64,000 bases of DNA from DAOTXR01 sp034435375 (GCA_034435375.1 DAOTXR010000069.1:66984-130983); one strand, 5' to 3'. Shown: positions 1-9,710, numbered from the stretch's first letter. The notes: generated by a model not told the origin, from the letters alone. A program made the numbers and translations.

Positions 1-2312
1 TCAGCCAACGCACCACGTGTCAGTTGTCGCAGCCGATCAAGGTTGCGATGAGCTTCCCCGGCATCTTCTTTCCACAGAGTGGGCAGAACGTCTGCAATCA
101 GGCTGGCCGTCCACAGCGTCTGGCTGACGGCATCGTGCAGGTCGTGTGCCAGGCGGTTGCGCTCCTCAATGACAGCTACCTGCCGAGTCTGCTCGTACAA
201 CCGGGCATTGTCAATCGCGATGGCAGCCTGGGCAGCCAGCGATTCTAACACCGCCAGGTCGATCTCGTCGAAAGCATCGAGGCGGTCGCTCTGGACATCG
301 AGCACACCGATCACCGCATCCTTGGTCTTGATCGGCACCGCCAGTTCCGACCGTGTCTCAATAGCAGCTGACAACCTCGCATAGCGTCCATCCTGACTGA
401 CATCGGGTACAATCAATGGTCTACCCTGGCGAACCACCCAACCCGTGATGCCTTCCCGTCCACCCTTAAGCCGCGGGAGGCAGGCTGTCGGATCGTCCCA
501 GGTGGCACCAGCGCCTGTCCTGATAATAACCTCATCGCCTTTCACCAAGCCAATCCCAACCATATAGTAGCCCATCATCTCATGGACCAATCGCACGATC
601 TCACTGAGCAACTCGTCGATGTCTAAGATCGATGTGATACGGCGACTCACCTCGCTAATCAGTCGAAACTGCTCAGCCCGGCGCTGTTGGGTTTCGAACA
701 GCCGCGCATTTTCGACAGCGACCGCGATCTGGCTTGCAATAGAAGTCAGAAGTTGCACGTCCTGATCAGGGAACTCGCGGCGGGTGCGCGTCGCTGTAAA
801 CAGGATACCCAGCAATTTGCCTCGTGAGCTTAACGGCACGATAGCCAGCGACACAATGCCCTGATCGGCGGCAACAGCCTGTGTGAGGCGCGGGTCGGAG
901 ACAGCGTCAACGGCCACAATCGGCTGAACCTCCTGAACCCCATGGCTAGCAAACCCTTCATTCACAAGCAGATTGCCTAGCCCGGTTGCGAGCGGCGGGC
1001 TGAGTCCTCGGTGGGCTGCCAGCTTCAGCGCCCCCGCTTTGTGATCGAGCAGGTAGATGCCGCCCAGCTCCATCTCCATCACTTGGAGAGTCTCGTGCAG
1101 TGCGTCTCGAAGGATGTCGCCGAGGTCTAATGAACGGCTGACAACTCCGGCAATGGTGTTGAGCGTGCTCAGTTCGCGAGTACGGTCCGCCACACGTTGC
1201 TCCAGGTTGGCATAGGACTCCTGAAGCTGGGCAGCCATACGGTTGAATTGCTCAGCCAGGTTCTCGATCTCATCCCCCGTTGAGGCCGCAATGCGGCGGC
1301 TAAAGTTGCCTCCAGCGACCTCTCTGGCTGCTCCGATCAAGTCTTGAATAGGCCGCGTCATGCGCCTGACGCTGACTGTGACGATCAACGCCGGCACCAG
1401 GACGCCCAACGCCAGCAAAAACAGCAGGAATCGCTGATAGGCGCGAGCGGCATTTGAGACGGTGTTCCAGCTTTCGCGCGAGATCACTCCCCACGAGGTC
1501 CCAGGGATACGCGCATAGCTAGCGACGACAGGTTGACCCAGTGAGTCGATGGTACGCAGCGATGTAGCTTCGTTCATCAGGACATGCTCAGTAGACAGTT
1601 GCCCTAGATCGCCTGTCTCCCCTTGCCCAATGTCCGAACGATAGATCACCTGCCCATTGCCATCAACCAGATAGGTCGTGCCGCTGTCCATCGCCAAGTA
1701 GCGATCAATCGTGGTGTAGAATACGCTCTCAGGGAGGGTATCCAGCCAGAACAAGCCCACTATCGAACCGAGAAACTCGTTTTGGAGGCCAAAGATCGGC
1801 ACGGCAAAGGCAATGGCTTCTGCACCTTGAAGGCCATCGCGCACCACATTGGAAATCGTGGGTTTAAGGGTGCGCGACACTGTGCGGAAGTAGTCGCGCT
1901 CTGACCAGTCCCGGCCCAGAATATCTGGCTGGCTAGGGACAGCCGCCACCACCTGCCCCAAGCTATCGAGGACAAGGACGCTGTCAAATACATTCGTCCG
2001 GCTGCTGGCTTCGCTCAGGGCCAGGCCCAATGAAACCATATCATTCTCAAAGAGGAAAAAGGTTTGCGCCCAAAGCTCGAGGATCTCGTGGAAATGGGCT
2101 AAGCCCGTGGCAACCTGACTGGCCGAGAGACGTGTCACCTCCCGATCGCGCTCGATCACGAGGTCAGTCGTTACCCGCTGATAGGCATTGAAGGTGACGA
2201 GCGCGACAGCGCCCAAGATGATCGTGGTGGGCACGAAGGCCCACACAATGATCTTGGCGCGCAGCCCTCCCCAGTGGATGTTGCCCAACACAGCGACACT
2301 CCCCCTACCCAT
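1..2312 (-). CDS. Sensor histidine kinase (dCache-like, HAMP, two GAF, HisKA_3), 3' end outside window
   Basis: Membrane sensor kinase of the NarL/DegS type (HisKA_3), expected to phosphorylate a response regulator. The minus-strand frame is open from 2312 to the window edge (about 770 codons). In order it shows a membrane segment near residues 18-40, an extracytoplasmic Cache-like region to about 265, a second membrane segment near 285-305, a HAMP segment, two GAF-like domains (about 375-530 and 545-700), and the dimerisation motif NRLAHDLHDAVSQ with the phospho-acceptor His near 720. The HATPase domain must lie beyond position 1. The start is uncertain: ATG at 2312 has no clear ribosome site, while GTG at 2291 follows AGGGGGAG (2306-2299) at about 7 bases and may be the true start. 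It is transcribed divergently from rplI. Confidence 0.9.
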   Translation of the reverse strand, partial: MGRGSVAVLGNIHWGGLRAKIIVWAFVPTTIILGAVALVTFNAYQRVTTDLVIERDREVTRLSASQVATGLAHFHEILELWAQTFFLFENDMVSLGLALSEASSRTNVFDSVLVLDSLGQVVAAVPSQPDILGRDWSERDYFRTVSRTLKPTISNVVRDGLQGAEAIAFAVPIFGLQNEFLGSIVGLFWLDTLPESVFYTTIDRYLAMDSGTTYLVDGNGQVIYRSDIGQGETGDLGQLSTEHVLMNEATSLRTIDSLGQPVVASYARIPGTSWGVISRESWNTVSNAARAYQRFLLFLLALGVLVPALIVTVSVRRMTRPIQDLIGAAREVAGGNFSRRIAASTGDEIENLAEQFNRMAAQLQESYANLEQRVADRTRELSTLNTIAGVVSRSLDLGDILRDALHETLQVMEMELGGIYLLDHKAGALKLAAHRGLSPPLATGLGNLLVNEGFASHGVQEVQPIVAVDAVSDPRLTQAVAADQGIVSLAIVPLSSRGKLLGILFTATRTRREFPDQDVQLLTSIASQIAVAVENARLFETQQRRAEQFRLISEVSRRITSILDIDELLSEIVRLVHEMMGYYMVGIGLVKGDEVIIRTGAGATWDDPTACLPRLKGGREGITGWVVRQGRPLIVPDVSQDGRYARLSAAIETRSELAVPIKTKDAVIGVLDVQSDRLDAFDEIDLAVLESLAAQAAIAIDNARLYEQTRQVAVIEERNRLAHDLHDAVSQTLWTASLIADVLPTLWKEDAGEAHRNLDRLRQLTRGALA

Positions 2313-2425
2313 CTCGCTGTGATGATGTTCTGACCATGAGACAGCGCCTGCCGTTCCACCTCAATTATACGGCACCTTCGTGGGTCGGGTTCCCTATAGC
2401 CTCTCGCCGGGCCATAAAACGGCGT

Positions 2426-2454
2426 TTGATGATATGCATCGAATAGGGTATGAT
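2426..2454 (+). promoter_or_regulatory. Predicted sigma-70-type promoter of rplI
   Basis: TTGATG (2426-2431) and TATGAT (2449-2454) are separated by exactly 17 bases, about 37 bases upstream of the rplI start. The position between divergent genes fits. Seen by eye only. Confidence 0.6.
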
Positions 2455-2490
2455 CAGCCGCTGCAACAGACTTGAGAGGCAAAAGGACCC

Positions 2491-3075
2491 ATGAAGGTTA
2501 TTTTACTTACCGACATCTACAAAAAGGGCGTGGCCGGCGACGTTGTGGATGTAGCGCCCGGCTTTGCCCGCAACTATTTAATTCCCAGGGGTATGGCAGT
2601 GAAGGCCACCCCTGGAGCGATGCGCCGACTCGAAAACCTGCGCAAGCACTCTGAGGTTCGACGGGCCGAGCGCGGTCAGGAGTTCGGCAAGATTGCTGAG
2701 CAGATTGAGGGCCTGACGCTATATTTTGGCGTGCGAGCTGGCGAGACTGGCAAGCTATACGGCTCAGTCACACCGGCAGAGATAGCCGAACAGCTCCACG
2801 AATTGGTCGGCCTGGAGATCGACCGCCGCCGCATCGGTGACCGCCCTCTGCGTGAGTTGGGCACATTCGAGGTCCCAGTACGTCTCGATGCTAACCTGAC
2901 TCCTCATGTGAAAGTGATCATCTTCCGCGAAGGCGAAGACCCGCGCCTGGCCGGAGCCGCCGCCGAGACTGCTGCTGAGACAGTGGAGGTAGAAACCCTC
3001 GAAGTCGAAGCTAGCGTCGAGGAGATCGCGCCAGGGGCGGAAGCTGCCGAGAGCGCTGCTGCCGAGGAAGCGTAG
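2491..3075 (+). CDS. rplI: 50S ribosomal protein L9 with acidic C-terminal extension
   Basis: L9 binds 23S rRNA and bridges the two halves of the large subunit. The N-terminal signature (MKVILLTDIYKKG, then GFARNYLIPRGMA) and the C-terminal domain ending near HVKVIIF are clear over residues 1-150. Standard L9 is about 148-150 residues. Here a further ~44 residues follow, almost wholly Ala, Glu and Val, with no recognisable domain. The start has a GAGAGG-like ribosome site about 10 bases upstream. It is the first gene of a plus-strand run through gltX; the next gene starts 43 bases downstream. Confidence 0.96.
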   Translation: MKVILLTDIYKKGVAGDVVDVAPGFARNYLIPRGMAVKATPGAMRRLENLRKHSEVRRAERGQEFGKIAEQIEGLTLYFGVRAGETGKLYGSVTPAEIAEQLHELVGLEIDRRRIGDRPLRELGTFEVPVRLDANLTPHVKVIIFREGEDPRLAGAAAETAAETVEVETLEVEASVEEIAPGAEAAESAAAEEA

Positions 3076-3118
3076 AGGGCCAGCCACTCGTGTGCAGGCG
3101 TGCAGCCTGTTTGCTGCC

Positions 3119-4162
3119 ATGACGAACGAAGACTTGAAGCTGCTGGGGGAGACACTGCGCCATGCACGTGAGGCGCAGGCGCTTTCACTTGAGGAAGTCG
3201 AGGTCCAGACCCGCATTCGAGTCAAGTTTCTCCAGGCCCTTGAAAATGGCGACATCAGCGGGCTGCCATCCGCAGCGCACGCCAGAGGTTTCCTGCGCAA
3301 CTATGCCCAGTTCTTGCGCCTGGATGCCAGTGCGATTATCGCCCGCTTCGTTGAGGCCACCGGGAGCGTGGCTGTTCCCGTGACGCGGCCTCTGACCCCA
3401 CCAGGGCAGATGCAGCCGACCGGGCCGCATGCTGCTGATTCGGCCCCCGCGGCGCACCCGACTCCCAAAACTGCTTCACCGCTGCCGCGCCCGCGCTCGA
3501 TCTATGTCGAAGCCGCCCAGCGATCTGGCCCTGCAGTGCCACTGTCGCTGGCACAACCTCAGCCGACCCAGATCACCAAGCCTGAAAAACGCCATTCGCC
3601 GGCAGGACGTGTCATGCATTCTAGCATCTTTACGGCTGGGGTGCTTTTGCTTGGGTTTATGCTCATTGTATGGTGGACCACCAGCCAGCTGGGACGCATT
3701 TCGGGTGAGGCCCTGGCGCCAGTTGGGCAGGAGTCAACCTTCTTAGAAGAGTTTTCGGCCAGCGAGACTGTAGCACCTACTCCAACCTTTAGACCCACTT
3801 CGACGCTGGCGGCAGGCGGCGGGGTGGCAATCAGCGACCGCGTGCTGCTGGTTATGTCGGTTATACAGCCAACGTGGGTGCGTGTCACCGTGGACGGTTC
3901 CGTCGTGTTTGAGGGTCAAGCCCAGCCTGGCCATATTTTACGTTACGAGGGTCGTCAAGAGATTTACGTGCGTGCCGGGAATGGCGCAGGGCTGCTCATC
4001 AACTACAATGGTCAGGACATTGGGCCGCTGGGGCAGCGCGGTGAAGTGGTGGAGCGCTTCTTCATGATTGGCGGCCAGATCACGCCCACACCAACACCCA
4101 CCCTCACCCCGACCAACACCAGCGTCCCGACACCGACGCCGAATTCCACATCAACGCCATAA
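3119..4162 (+). CDS. RodZ-like helix-turn-helix membrane protein with Thr/Pro-rich tail
   Basis: Resembles RodZ, a cytoskeleton-associated protein of the elongasome. From the ATG at 3119, residues ~1-75 form a HTH_25/Xre-like domain (LGETLRHAREAQALSLEEV, then GFLRNYAQFL). A Pro-rich cytoplasmic linker follows, then one membrane helix (IFTAGVLLLGFMLIVWW, about residues 173-190) and an extracellular DUF4115-like beta domain. It ends in a TPTPT-type low-complexity tail of about 28 residues. An in-frame start at 3092 would add nine residues without a better ribosome site. The gene shares a strand with rodA further down, consistent with a cell-shape role. Function is inferred from domain order. 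Confidence 0.85.
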   Translation: MTNEDLKLLGETLRHAREAQALSLEEVEVQTRIRVKFLQALENGDISGLPSAAHARGFLRNYAQFLRLDASAIIARFVEATGSVAVPVTRPLTPPGQMQPTGPHAADSAPAAHPTPKTASPLPRPRSIYVEAAQRSGPAVPLSLAQPQPTQITKPEKRHSPAGRVMHSSIFTAGVLLLGFMLIVWWTTSQLGRISGEALAPVGQESTFLEEFSASETVAPTPTFRPTSTLAAGGGVAISDRVLLVMSVIQPTWVRVTVDGSVVFEGQAQPGHILRYEGRQEIYVRAGNGAGLLINYNGQDIGPLGQRGEVVERFFMIGGQITPTPTPTLTPTNTSVPTPTPNSTSTP

Positions 4163-4224
4163 GAAACCGCATGAGCCTGTCGCCCAGCCCAGGCGACAGA
4201 GGTGAATGAGGGGGAACGTGCGGC

Positions 4225-5613
4225 ATGACCAGGAAGGGGCATATTTTCTTTTTAGTGAGTCTGGGTTGTGCCAAGAACACGGTAGACTCAGAAGGCATGG
4301 CCCAGGTCCTTTCGCGTGGGGGCTATCGCAGCACGGCCTCGTCGGATGAGGCAAGCGTTCTGATCGTTAACACCTGTGGTTTCATCGACATTGCTCGCCA
4401 GGAGAGCATCCAGGTACTGCGCGAACTGGCTACCACCAAACGTTCCGATCAGTTGCTGATCGCTGCCGGGTGTCTGGCCCAGCGCTATGGCAGGCTGCTC
4501 TCGCAGGAAGTGCCCGGCCTGGATGGTGTGATCGGTACACGGCGCTGGATGGACATCCTCGACTTGATCCACCGACTGCGTGAGCGCAGACACCCCAACC
4601 CACTCTATCACCTCCCCGACGAGGCAGTAACGGTTGGCCGCGACGAGCAGGGAGTGCTGCGGGCTGCCGTCCAGGGAGCCAGCGCCTATCTGAAAATTGC
4701 CGACGGCTGCCGCCGTCCGTGCGCTTTCTGCTCCATTCCGCTGATCAAGGGAACCCACGTCAGCCGCCCGCCGGAGGTGATCCTATCTGAGGCTGCCCAC
4801 CTCAACCAGATGGGCATCCAAGAGATCATCCTCATCTCCCAAGACACCACCGATTACGGCCACGATCTTGGCCTCCGGGATGGCCTGGCTGTGTTGCTTG
4901 AGCAGCTTCTTGCCGCTGCTCCCGACGTGCCCTGGTTCCGAGTCATGTATGCCTACCCTGGCTATGTGACCGATCGTCTGATCGAGGTTATGGCAACCCA
5001 TCAACGCATCCTGCCCTACCTGGACATGCCGCTTCAACACGGGCACCCTGAAGTTTTGAAGCGTATGCGCCGCCCCGCCAGAGTGGAGTGGGTGCACGAA
5101 ACGATCGCCCACATGCGGGCTGCCATGCCCGACCTGGCTATCCGCACTACGTTCATCGTAGGCTATCCCGGCGAGACCGAGGAAGAGTTTGAGGGTCTGC
5201 TCGATTTCATCCGCGACCTGCGTTTTGACCGCGTGGGAGCCTTCGCTTATAGCTATGAGACCGACACACCGAGCGCCAGTCTCCCCGGTCAGGTGCCCGA
5301 TGAGGTGAAAGAGGCTCGCCGCGAGCGGTTGATGGCTATCCAGCAAGACATCTCGCACCAACGCAACCAGTCGTTCGTCGGCAGGACGCTCGACGTACTG
5401 ATAGAAGGCTCTGGTGATGGGTTGAGCGTGGGTCGCTCCTACCGTGACGCGCCGGAGATCGACGGACTGGTGATCGTTGAGGGCGATCTACCCATAGGGG
5501 AGATCATCCCGGTGCACATCACCGGCGCGATGGCTTACGATCTGATTGGCACGGTGAGAACTCAAGCAGTTCTGGCCACGGACAGCACCTCAACCCAAGG
5601 GATAATCGGCTGA
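4225..5613 (+). CDS. rimO: Ribosomal protein S12 methylthiotransferase RimO
   Basis: Radical-SAM methylthiotransferase that modifies the conserved Asp of ribosomal protein S12. The UPF0004 domain carries Cys15 (SLGCAKNTVDSE), Cys51 (NTCGF) and Cys83, which ligate the auxiliary cluster. The radical-SAM motif CxxxCxxC is at C162, C166 and C169 (CRRPCAFCSIP). The C-terminal TRAM domain covers about residues 380-450. SLGCAKNTVDSE is characteristic of RimO rather than MiaB. Length (462) is typical. Its stop overlaps the start of the next gene by one base (TGATG), implying translational coupling. Confidence 0.95.
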   Translation: MTRKGHIFFLVSLGCAKNTVDSEGMAQVLSRGGYRSTASSDEASVLIVNTCGFIDIARQESIQVLRELATTKRSDQLLIAAGCLAQRYGRLLSQEVPGLDGVIGTRRWMDILDLIHRLRERRHPNPLYHLPDEAVTVGRDEQGVLRAAVQGASAYLKIADGCRRPCAFCSIPLIKGTHVSRPPEVILSEAAHLNQMGIQEIILISQDTTDYGHDLGLRDGLAVLLEQLLAAAPDVPWFRVMYAYPGYVTDRLIEVMATHQRILPYLDMPLQHGHPEVLKRMRRPARVEWVHETIAHMRAAMPDLAIRTTFIVGYPGETEEEFEGLLDFIRDLRFDRVGAFAYSYETDTPSASLPGQVPDEVKEARRERLMAIQQDISHQRNQSFVGRTLDVLIEGSGDGLSVGRSYRDAPEIDGLVIVEGDLPIGEIIPVHITGAMAYDLIGTVRTQAVLATDSTSTQGIIG

Positions 5614-6170
5614 TGGATCGCTGGACACTGCTTGAGCGTTGTGAAATACTTGACTGCTCACCATGGTTCAAGGTGTTCCGGGACAAGGTCCGTCTAGAGG
5701 ACAGCAAGACCATTGTCCCTGACTTCTACCTGATCGAGGCTACATCCTGTGTCTCCATCTTTGCACTGACTGTTGACCATCAAGTTGTGCTGATCGAGCA
5801 TTACCGATATGCAGTTGGGCGGCGCGTGCTGGACCTACCCGGCGGCGGCATCGATGCTGACGAAAATCCACTGGACACGGCGCAGCGCGAGCTGCGCGAG
5901 GAGACAGGTTTCGAAGCACAGGAGTGGCATCCGTTGGGCGTCTTTACCGTCGATGGCAATCGGGGATATGGGCAAGTTTTTGCCTTTCTGGCCCTGACTG
6001 CCGTTAGGAAGGCCGCCCCTGACACAGACGACCTGGGAAGGCAGGCGGTGCGCCTGTACACCCCTAGCCGCCTGCGCACCGTTTGGCAGGCCGGCAACAT
6101 TCCCGTCCTTACGGCAGCTGCTACCATTGGACTCGGTCTGGCCCATCTAGAAGCCAGGGGCATAGCCTGA
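5613..6170 (+). CDS. NUDIX hydrolase, ADP-ribose pyrophosphatase-like
   Basis: Hydrolyses a nucleoside diphosphate linked to another moiety, probably an ADP-ribose-type substrate. A perfect Nudix box, G-x5-E-x7-RELREETGF, runs over residues 78-100. The preceding HYRYAVGRRVLDLPGGG is typical of the ADP-ribose pyrophosphatase subgroup. Length is 185 residues. It overlaps rimO by one base and lies 22 bases before rodA. The substrate cannot be settled from sequence alone. Confidence 0.88.
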   Translation: MDRWTLLERCEILDCSPWFKVFRDKVRLEDSKTIVPDFYLIEATSCVSIFALTVDHQVVLIEHYRYAVGRRVLDLPGGGIDADENPLDTAQRELREETGFEAQEWHPLGVFTVDGNRGYGQVFAFLALTAVRKAAPDTDDLGRQAVRLYTPSRLRTVWQAGNIPVLTAAATIGLGLAHLEARGIA

Positions 6171-6192
6171 CCACCATCCTAGGTGGCAGGCT

Positions 6193-7356
6193 ATGCAGGG
6201 AGTCGCTATACTGCAGCCGCCGTCGGCCACAGGGATAGATTACGCGGGAGTCGTTGTGAAATCTGCGCCATCCCTCTTTCGCAACTTCGATTACATGCTG
6301 CTGGTCATTACGATCATCTTGATCATCTTTGGGATTCTGATGATCGCCAGCGCCACGCGCGATGTTGACAGCTTGGCAGACCGTGTCCGCAGCCAGATTC
6401 TGTATGGGATCGTGGGCATCGGCATGCTGCTCGTTGTGGCTGCCATCGATTACCGCCTGCTGACCAGTACTTACCTGTGGATCTACGGCATCGTTGTGTT
6501 TCTGCTGGGATTGGTTGGCCTGCTTGGCGTTGAGGGCGAGGCTGGGGCGCAAAGCTGGGTGAACCTCGGCGTGGCCGGGTTCCAGCCCTCTGAACTGGCC
6601 AAGATGCTGCTCATCATCGTTCTGGCCGAGCAGCTCGCCCGCAACGTCGAAAAGATAGAGCGTCTGCCGACCATTCTCAAGTCGCTGGCGTTCGCTGCTG
6701 TTCCGGTGTTCTTCATCTTCATCCAGCCGGACTTGGGCATCAGCATCTTGGTGCTGGTAGTATGGTTCATGATGGTGTGGGTAGCCGGGATGCGTTGGCA
6801 GCATATCGCGCTGTTTGCCGCCATTGCGCTGATCGCTATTCCCATTCTCTGGTCACAGATGGAGACCTATCAGCGTTCCCGCATCGCTGTCTTCATCAAC
6901 CCTGAAGTTAGCCGGGAAGCTTCTTACAACATCAACCAGGCCCTGACAGCTATTGGCAATGGCGGGCTGTTGGGCCGTGGTTACATGAATGGCTCGCAGA
7001 GCCAACGGCGCTTTTTGCGCGTGCGCCACACCGACTTCATCTTTGCCGTCGTCGCCGAGGAGTTTGGCTTCGTTGGTGCGATGGCTGTGCTGCTGTTGAT
7101 CCTGATCGTAGTGCTGCGCATTCTTCGTGCCGCACGCTTGACCTCTGATATGGCAGGCAAGCTGATCTGTATTGGGGTGGCTACTGTGATCTTCTTCCAG
7201 ACCCTTGTGTCAATCGGCATGAATGTCCGTATGATGCCGGTCACCGGTCTAACACTGCCTTTCATCAGTTCGGGTGGCAGTTCGCTGGTGACATTGCTGT
7301 TCGGCATCGGCCTGGTAGAGAGCATCGTTGCACGCCACAACCCTCGGGAATTGTAA
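6193..7356 (+). CDS. rodA: FtsW/RodA/SpoVE family peptidoglycan glycosyltransferase
   Basis: SEDS-family membrane glycosyltransferase that polymerises lipid II with a partner class B penicillin-binding protein. It has 387 residues and about ten hydrophobic segments. The C-terminal SEDS signature is present (PVTGLTLPFISSGGSSL near 350-367), as are GGLLGRGYMNGSQ and the FIFAVVAEEFGFVGA loop. AGGTGG lies 9 bases before the ATG. RodA rather than FtsW is suggested by the nearby RodZ-like gene and the absence of division genes, but the family call is firmer than the symbol. Confidence 0.9.
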   Translation: MQGVAILQPPSATGIDYAGVVVKSAPSLFRNFDYMLLVITIILIIFGILMIASATRDVDSLADRVRSQILYGIVGIGMLLVVAAIDYRLLTSTYLWIYGIVVFLLGLVGLLGVEGEAGAQSWVNLGVAGFQPSELAKMLLIIVLAEQLARNVEKIERLPTILKSLAFAAVPVFFIFIQPDLGISILVLVVWFMMVWVAGMRWQHIALFAAIALIAIPILWSQMETYQRSRIAVFINPEVSREASYNINQALTAIGNGGLLGRGYMNGSQSQRRFLRVRHTDFIFAVVAEEFGFVGAMAVLLLILIVVLRILRAARLTSDMAGKLICIGVATVIFFQTLVSIGMNVRMMPVTGLTLPFISSGGSSLVTLLFGIGLVESIVARHNPREL

Positions 7357-7377
7357 GGCGCTCTACCATGCTATAAT
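7351..7377 (+). promoter_or_regulatory. Possible gltX promoter
   Basis: A perfect TATAAT (7372-7377) lies 76 bases before the gltX start, with TTGTAA (7351-7356) upstream at a short 15-base spacing. The -10 is strong and the -35 suboptimal. Confidence 0.45.
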
Positions 7378-7453
7378 CTGCACTCACGTGCAATAAGAGT
7401 GGGTTTCCGAGATCCACCCTCAAGCTCATCAGGCTTCCACAGGAGATAGGGCC

Positions 7454-8935
7454 TTGTCTGACGCAACTACCTATCCAGTGCGCGTCCGCTTCGCGCCCAG
7501 CCCAACCGGTTATCTGCACATTGGTGGGGCGCGCACGGCGCTGTTCAACTGGCTGTTTGCTCACAAGCACGGCGGCGTCTTCATCTTGCGCATCGAAGAC
7601 ACCGACCAGACCCGTTACGTGCCTAACGCCGAGGATGACATCAAGGAAAGCCTGCGCTGGCTGGGGTTGCAGTGGGACGAAGGGCCAGACGTAGGCGGGA
7701 AGTATGGCCCCTATCGTCAATCGGAGCGGTCCGAACTGTACCGGAAGTGGGCTGAGTGGCTGGTCGAACACGGCCATGCCTACCGCTGCAACTGCACGCC
7801 GGAACGGCTAGAGGCCGTGCGCGAGCAGCAGCGACAGACAGGCCAGACACCTGGCTATGACCGTCACTGCCGCGATCTCAACCTGGGTGCAGACATCGGG
7901 GCGCACGTGATTCGCTTCAAGATGCCGATAGAGGGGGAAACAGCGTTCAACGACATCATTCGTGGGCCAATCGTCTTTAAGAACGCCGATTTGCAGGACC
8001 TGGTGCTGCTCAAATCGGATGGCCTGCCTACTTACCACCTGGCCAATGTGGTCGACGACCATTTTATGCAGATTAGCCACATCATGCGCGCCGATGAGTG
8101 GATCGCGACTGCTCCACTCCACTGGCAGATGTACAAAGCCTTCGGCTGGGAGATGCCAGCCATTGCTCATCTTCCGGTGATCCTCAGCCCCAGTGGCAAG
8201 GGCAAGCTCAGCAAGCGAGATCAGGCTTTCCAGGACGGCAATCTGCGGGTGATGGTGCAGGTGCGCGAGTTCCGCGAGTCCGGCTACCTACCTGAGGCGG
8301 TAGTCAACTTTTTAACCAACGTTGGCTGGGCGCTGGGTGACGACCGCGAGGTCTTCACGCCTGAGGAGGCAATGGCTCGTTTCCGCTTGGAAGACATCAA
8401 TCCAGCAGCCAGCAAACTTCCGTATGAGAAGTTGGAGTGGCTGAACGGCGTCTACATTCGCGAGAAGCTGACTGCGGACCAGCTCGCCACCCGCCTGAAA
8501 CCCGTCCTGGAGCAGGCCGGGCTTGTGGTGGATGACGAACGCCTGCGCTGCGTCATCCCCCTGATCCGGGAGCGCATCAAGACGCTCAATGAAGCGGTCG
8601 ATATGGTGGGCTTTATCTTCCGAGACACTGTGACGGTTGCCGACCCGACAATGCTGATCCAGAACAAAATGGATGCCGCCAGCACCGCCCTGGCGCTGGG
8701 TGCTGCACACGATACGCTGGCTGCCCTGGCCGACTTTTCGCACGTTGCTCAGGAAGCTGCGCTGCGGCCACTGGCCGAACAACTTGGACTAAGTGCTGGG
8801 CAATTGTTCGGCGCGATCCGCGTCGCTGTGACCGGGCAGACTGTTTCGCCGCCGCTATTCGAGACCATGGAGATCCTGGGAAAAGACATCAGCCTTAGGC
8901 GCATTAGGGCAGCAGTGGATTTACTGCAAGGCTGA
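7454..8935 (+). CDS. gltX: Glutamyl-tRNA synthetase
   Basis: Class I aminoacyl-tRNA synthetase that charges tRNA-Glu. The HIGH-type motif is at residues 11-27 (FAPSPTGYLHIGGARTA) and the KMSKS-type motif is GKGKLSKRD near residue 250. RIEDTDQTR and the C-terminal anticodon-binding region are present; length is 493. Translation starts at TTG 7454, chosen because AGGAGA (7441-7446) lies 7 bases upstream and the protein begins SDATTYPVRVRFAPSP. Whether it also charges tRNA-Gln cannot be judged. A strong hairpin follows the stop. Confidence 0.96.
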   Translation: MSDATTYPVRVRFAPSPTGYLHIGGARTALFNWLFAHKHGGVFILRIEDTDQTRYVPNAEDDIKESLRWLGLQWDEGPDVGGKYGPYRQSERSELYRKWAEWLVEHGHAYRCNCTPERLEAVREQQRQTGQTPGYDRHCRDLNLGADIGAHVIRFKMPIEGETAFNDIIRGPIVFKNADLQDLVLLKSDGLPTYHLANVVDDHFMQISHIMRADEWIATAPLHWQMYKAFGWEMPAIAHLPVILSPSGKGKLSKRDQAFQDGNLRVMVQVREFRESGYLPEAVVNFLTNVGWALGDDREVFTPEEAMARFRLEDINPAASKLPYEKLEWLNGVYIREKLTADQLATRLKPVLEQAGLVVDDERLRCVIPLIRERIKTLNEAVDMVGFIFRDTVTVADPTMLIQNKMDAASTALALGAAHDTLAALADFSHVAQEAALRPLAEQLGLSAGQLFGAIRVAVTGQTVSPPLFETMEILGKDISLRRIRAAVDLLQG

Positions 8936-8946
8936 TCTCTCGCTGC

Positions 8947-8976
8947 GATCAGGAACGCCAGGAGGCGTTCCTGATC
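8947..8976. terminator. Bidirectional terminator hairpin between gltX and the receiver gene
   Basis: A perfect 13-bp inverted repeat (8947-8959 with 8964-8976) closes a 4-base loop AGGA. It lies between two convergent genes. No long T-run follows on either side, so termination efficiency is unknown. Confidence 0.75.
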
Positions 8977-8989
8977 ACGGGGGTCGTTG

Positions 8990-9448
8990 TTAGCCGATCC
9001 TTCCCTTCAATGCCGCTTCGAGCATCTCCCTAAACCGGTCAGGGTCTGGGAAGGGCTTATTGATGAACAGGTCTGGTTGGGCTATCTGCATGATGGCAGC
9101 CCGCTCCTCTGGGTTGAACCGGTAGGCAGTGATCATCGCAATAGCCATGTGGGCTGTCTTTGGCGTGGCCCGCAGCCGCCGCGCGATCTCATGGCCTTGC
9201 GGTCCTTTTGGCAGACGGACATCCAACATGGCCAGCTCAGGGACACTGCCGCCAAAGGTGGGGTTTTCTACCTGATCCAACCAGGCCATCGTCTCAATAC
9301 CATCGGAAAAGACCAAGGGAGTGATGTCCCAGATCGAGAGCATCTCTGTAAGGGCCAAGCGGAGTGCCGGCTCATCTTCCACGATCATCCACACTCTTTC
9401 CTGCTTGTCTTCTTGTGCCACGTTTGCCTCACTCCGATCGTCGTTCAC
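8990..9448 (-). CDS. Stand-alone CheY-like response regulator receiver protein
   Basis: Single-domain receiver of 152 residues with no output domain. Visible features are the acidic pair in VWMIVEDEP, the phospho-acceptor Asp in LAMLDVRLPKG, the Thr in IAMITAY and the Lys in FINKPF. It probably acts through protein contacts or as a phosphorelay intermediate. No kinase is adjacent; the nearest on this strand are the partial one at 1-2312 and the one at 19185. Confidence 0.9.
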   Translation of the reverse strand: MNDDRSEANVAQEDKQERVWMIVEDEPALRLALTEMLSIWDITPLVFSDGIETMAWLDQVENPTFGGSVPELAMLDVRLPKGPQGHEIARRLRATPKTAHMAIAMITAYRFNPEERAAIMQIAQPDLFINKPFPDPDRFREMLEAALKGRIG

Positions 9449-9710
9449 CGCCAGACAGACTCTTCAGACAGACCATACTCTGCCCGCCGAACTCTGGCAG
9501 CCATCTCTGATATCTGGGGTCTACATGCATACCGCCCTAAATGAGAGCTTCTCTCAATTTTAGGGTTTAATGTGCACCTGGGCAATCCGAAACCGGGCTT
9601 GCATACACACTCTAGTTCAGGCCAACCCACTATAATCTCACATGAGGTCGCCATGAAAGTGGGCAAGCTAAAATACTATACCTCTGGGCCATCAGAACTG
9701 GTAGGTCTAT

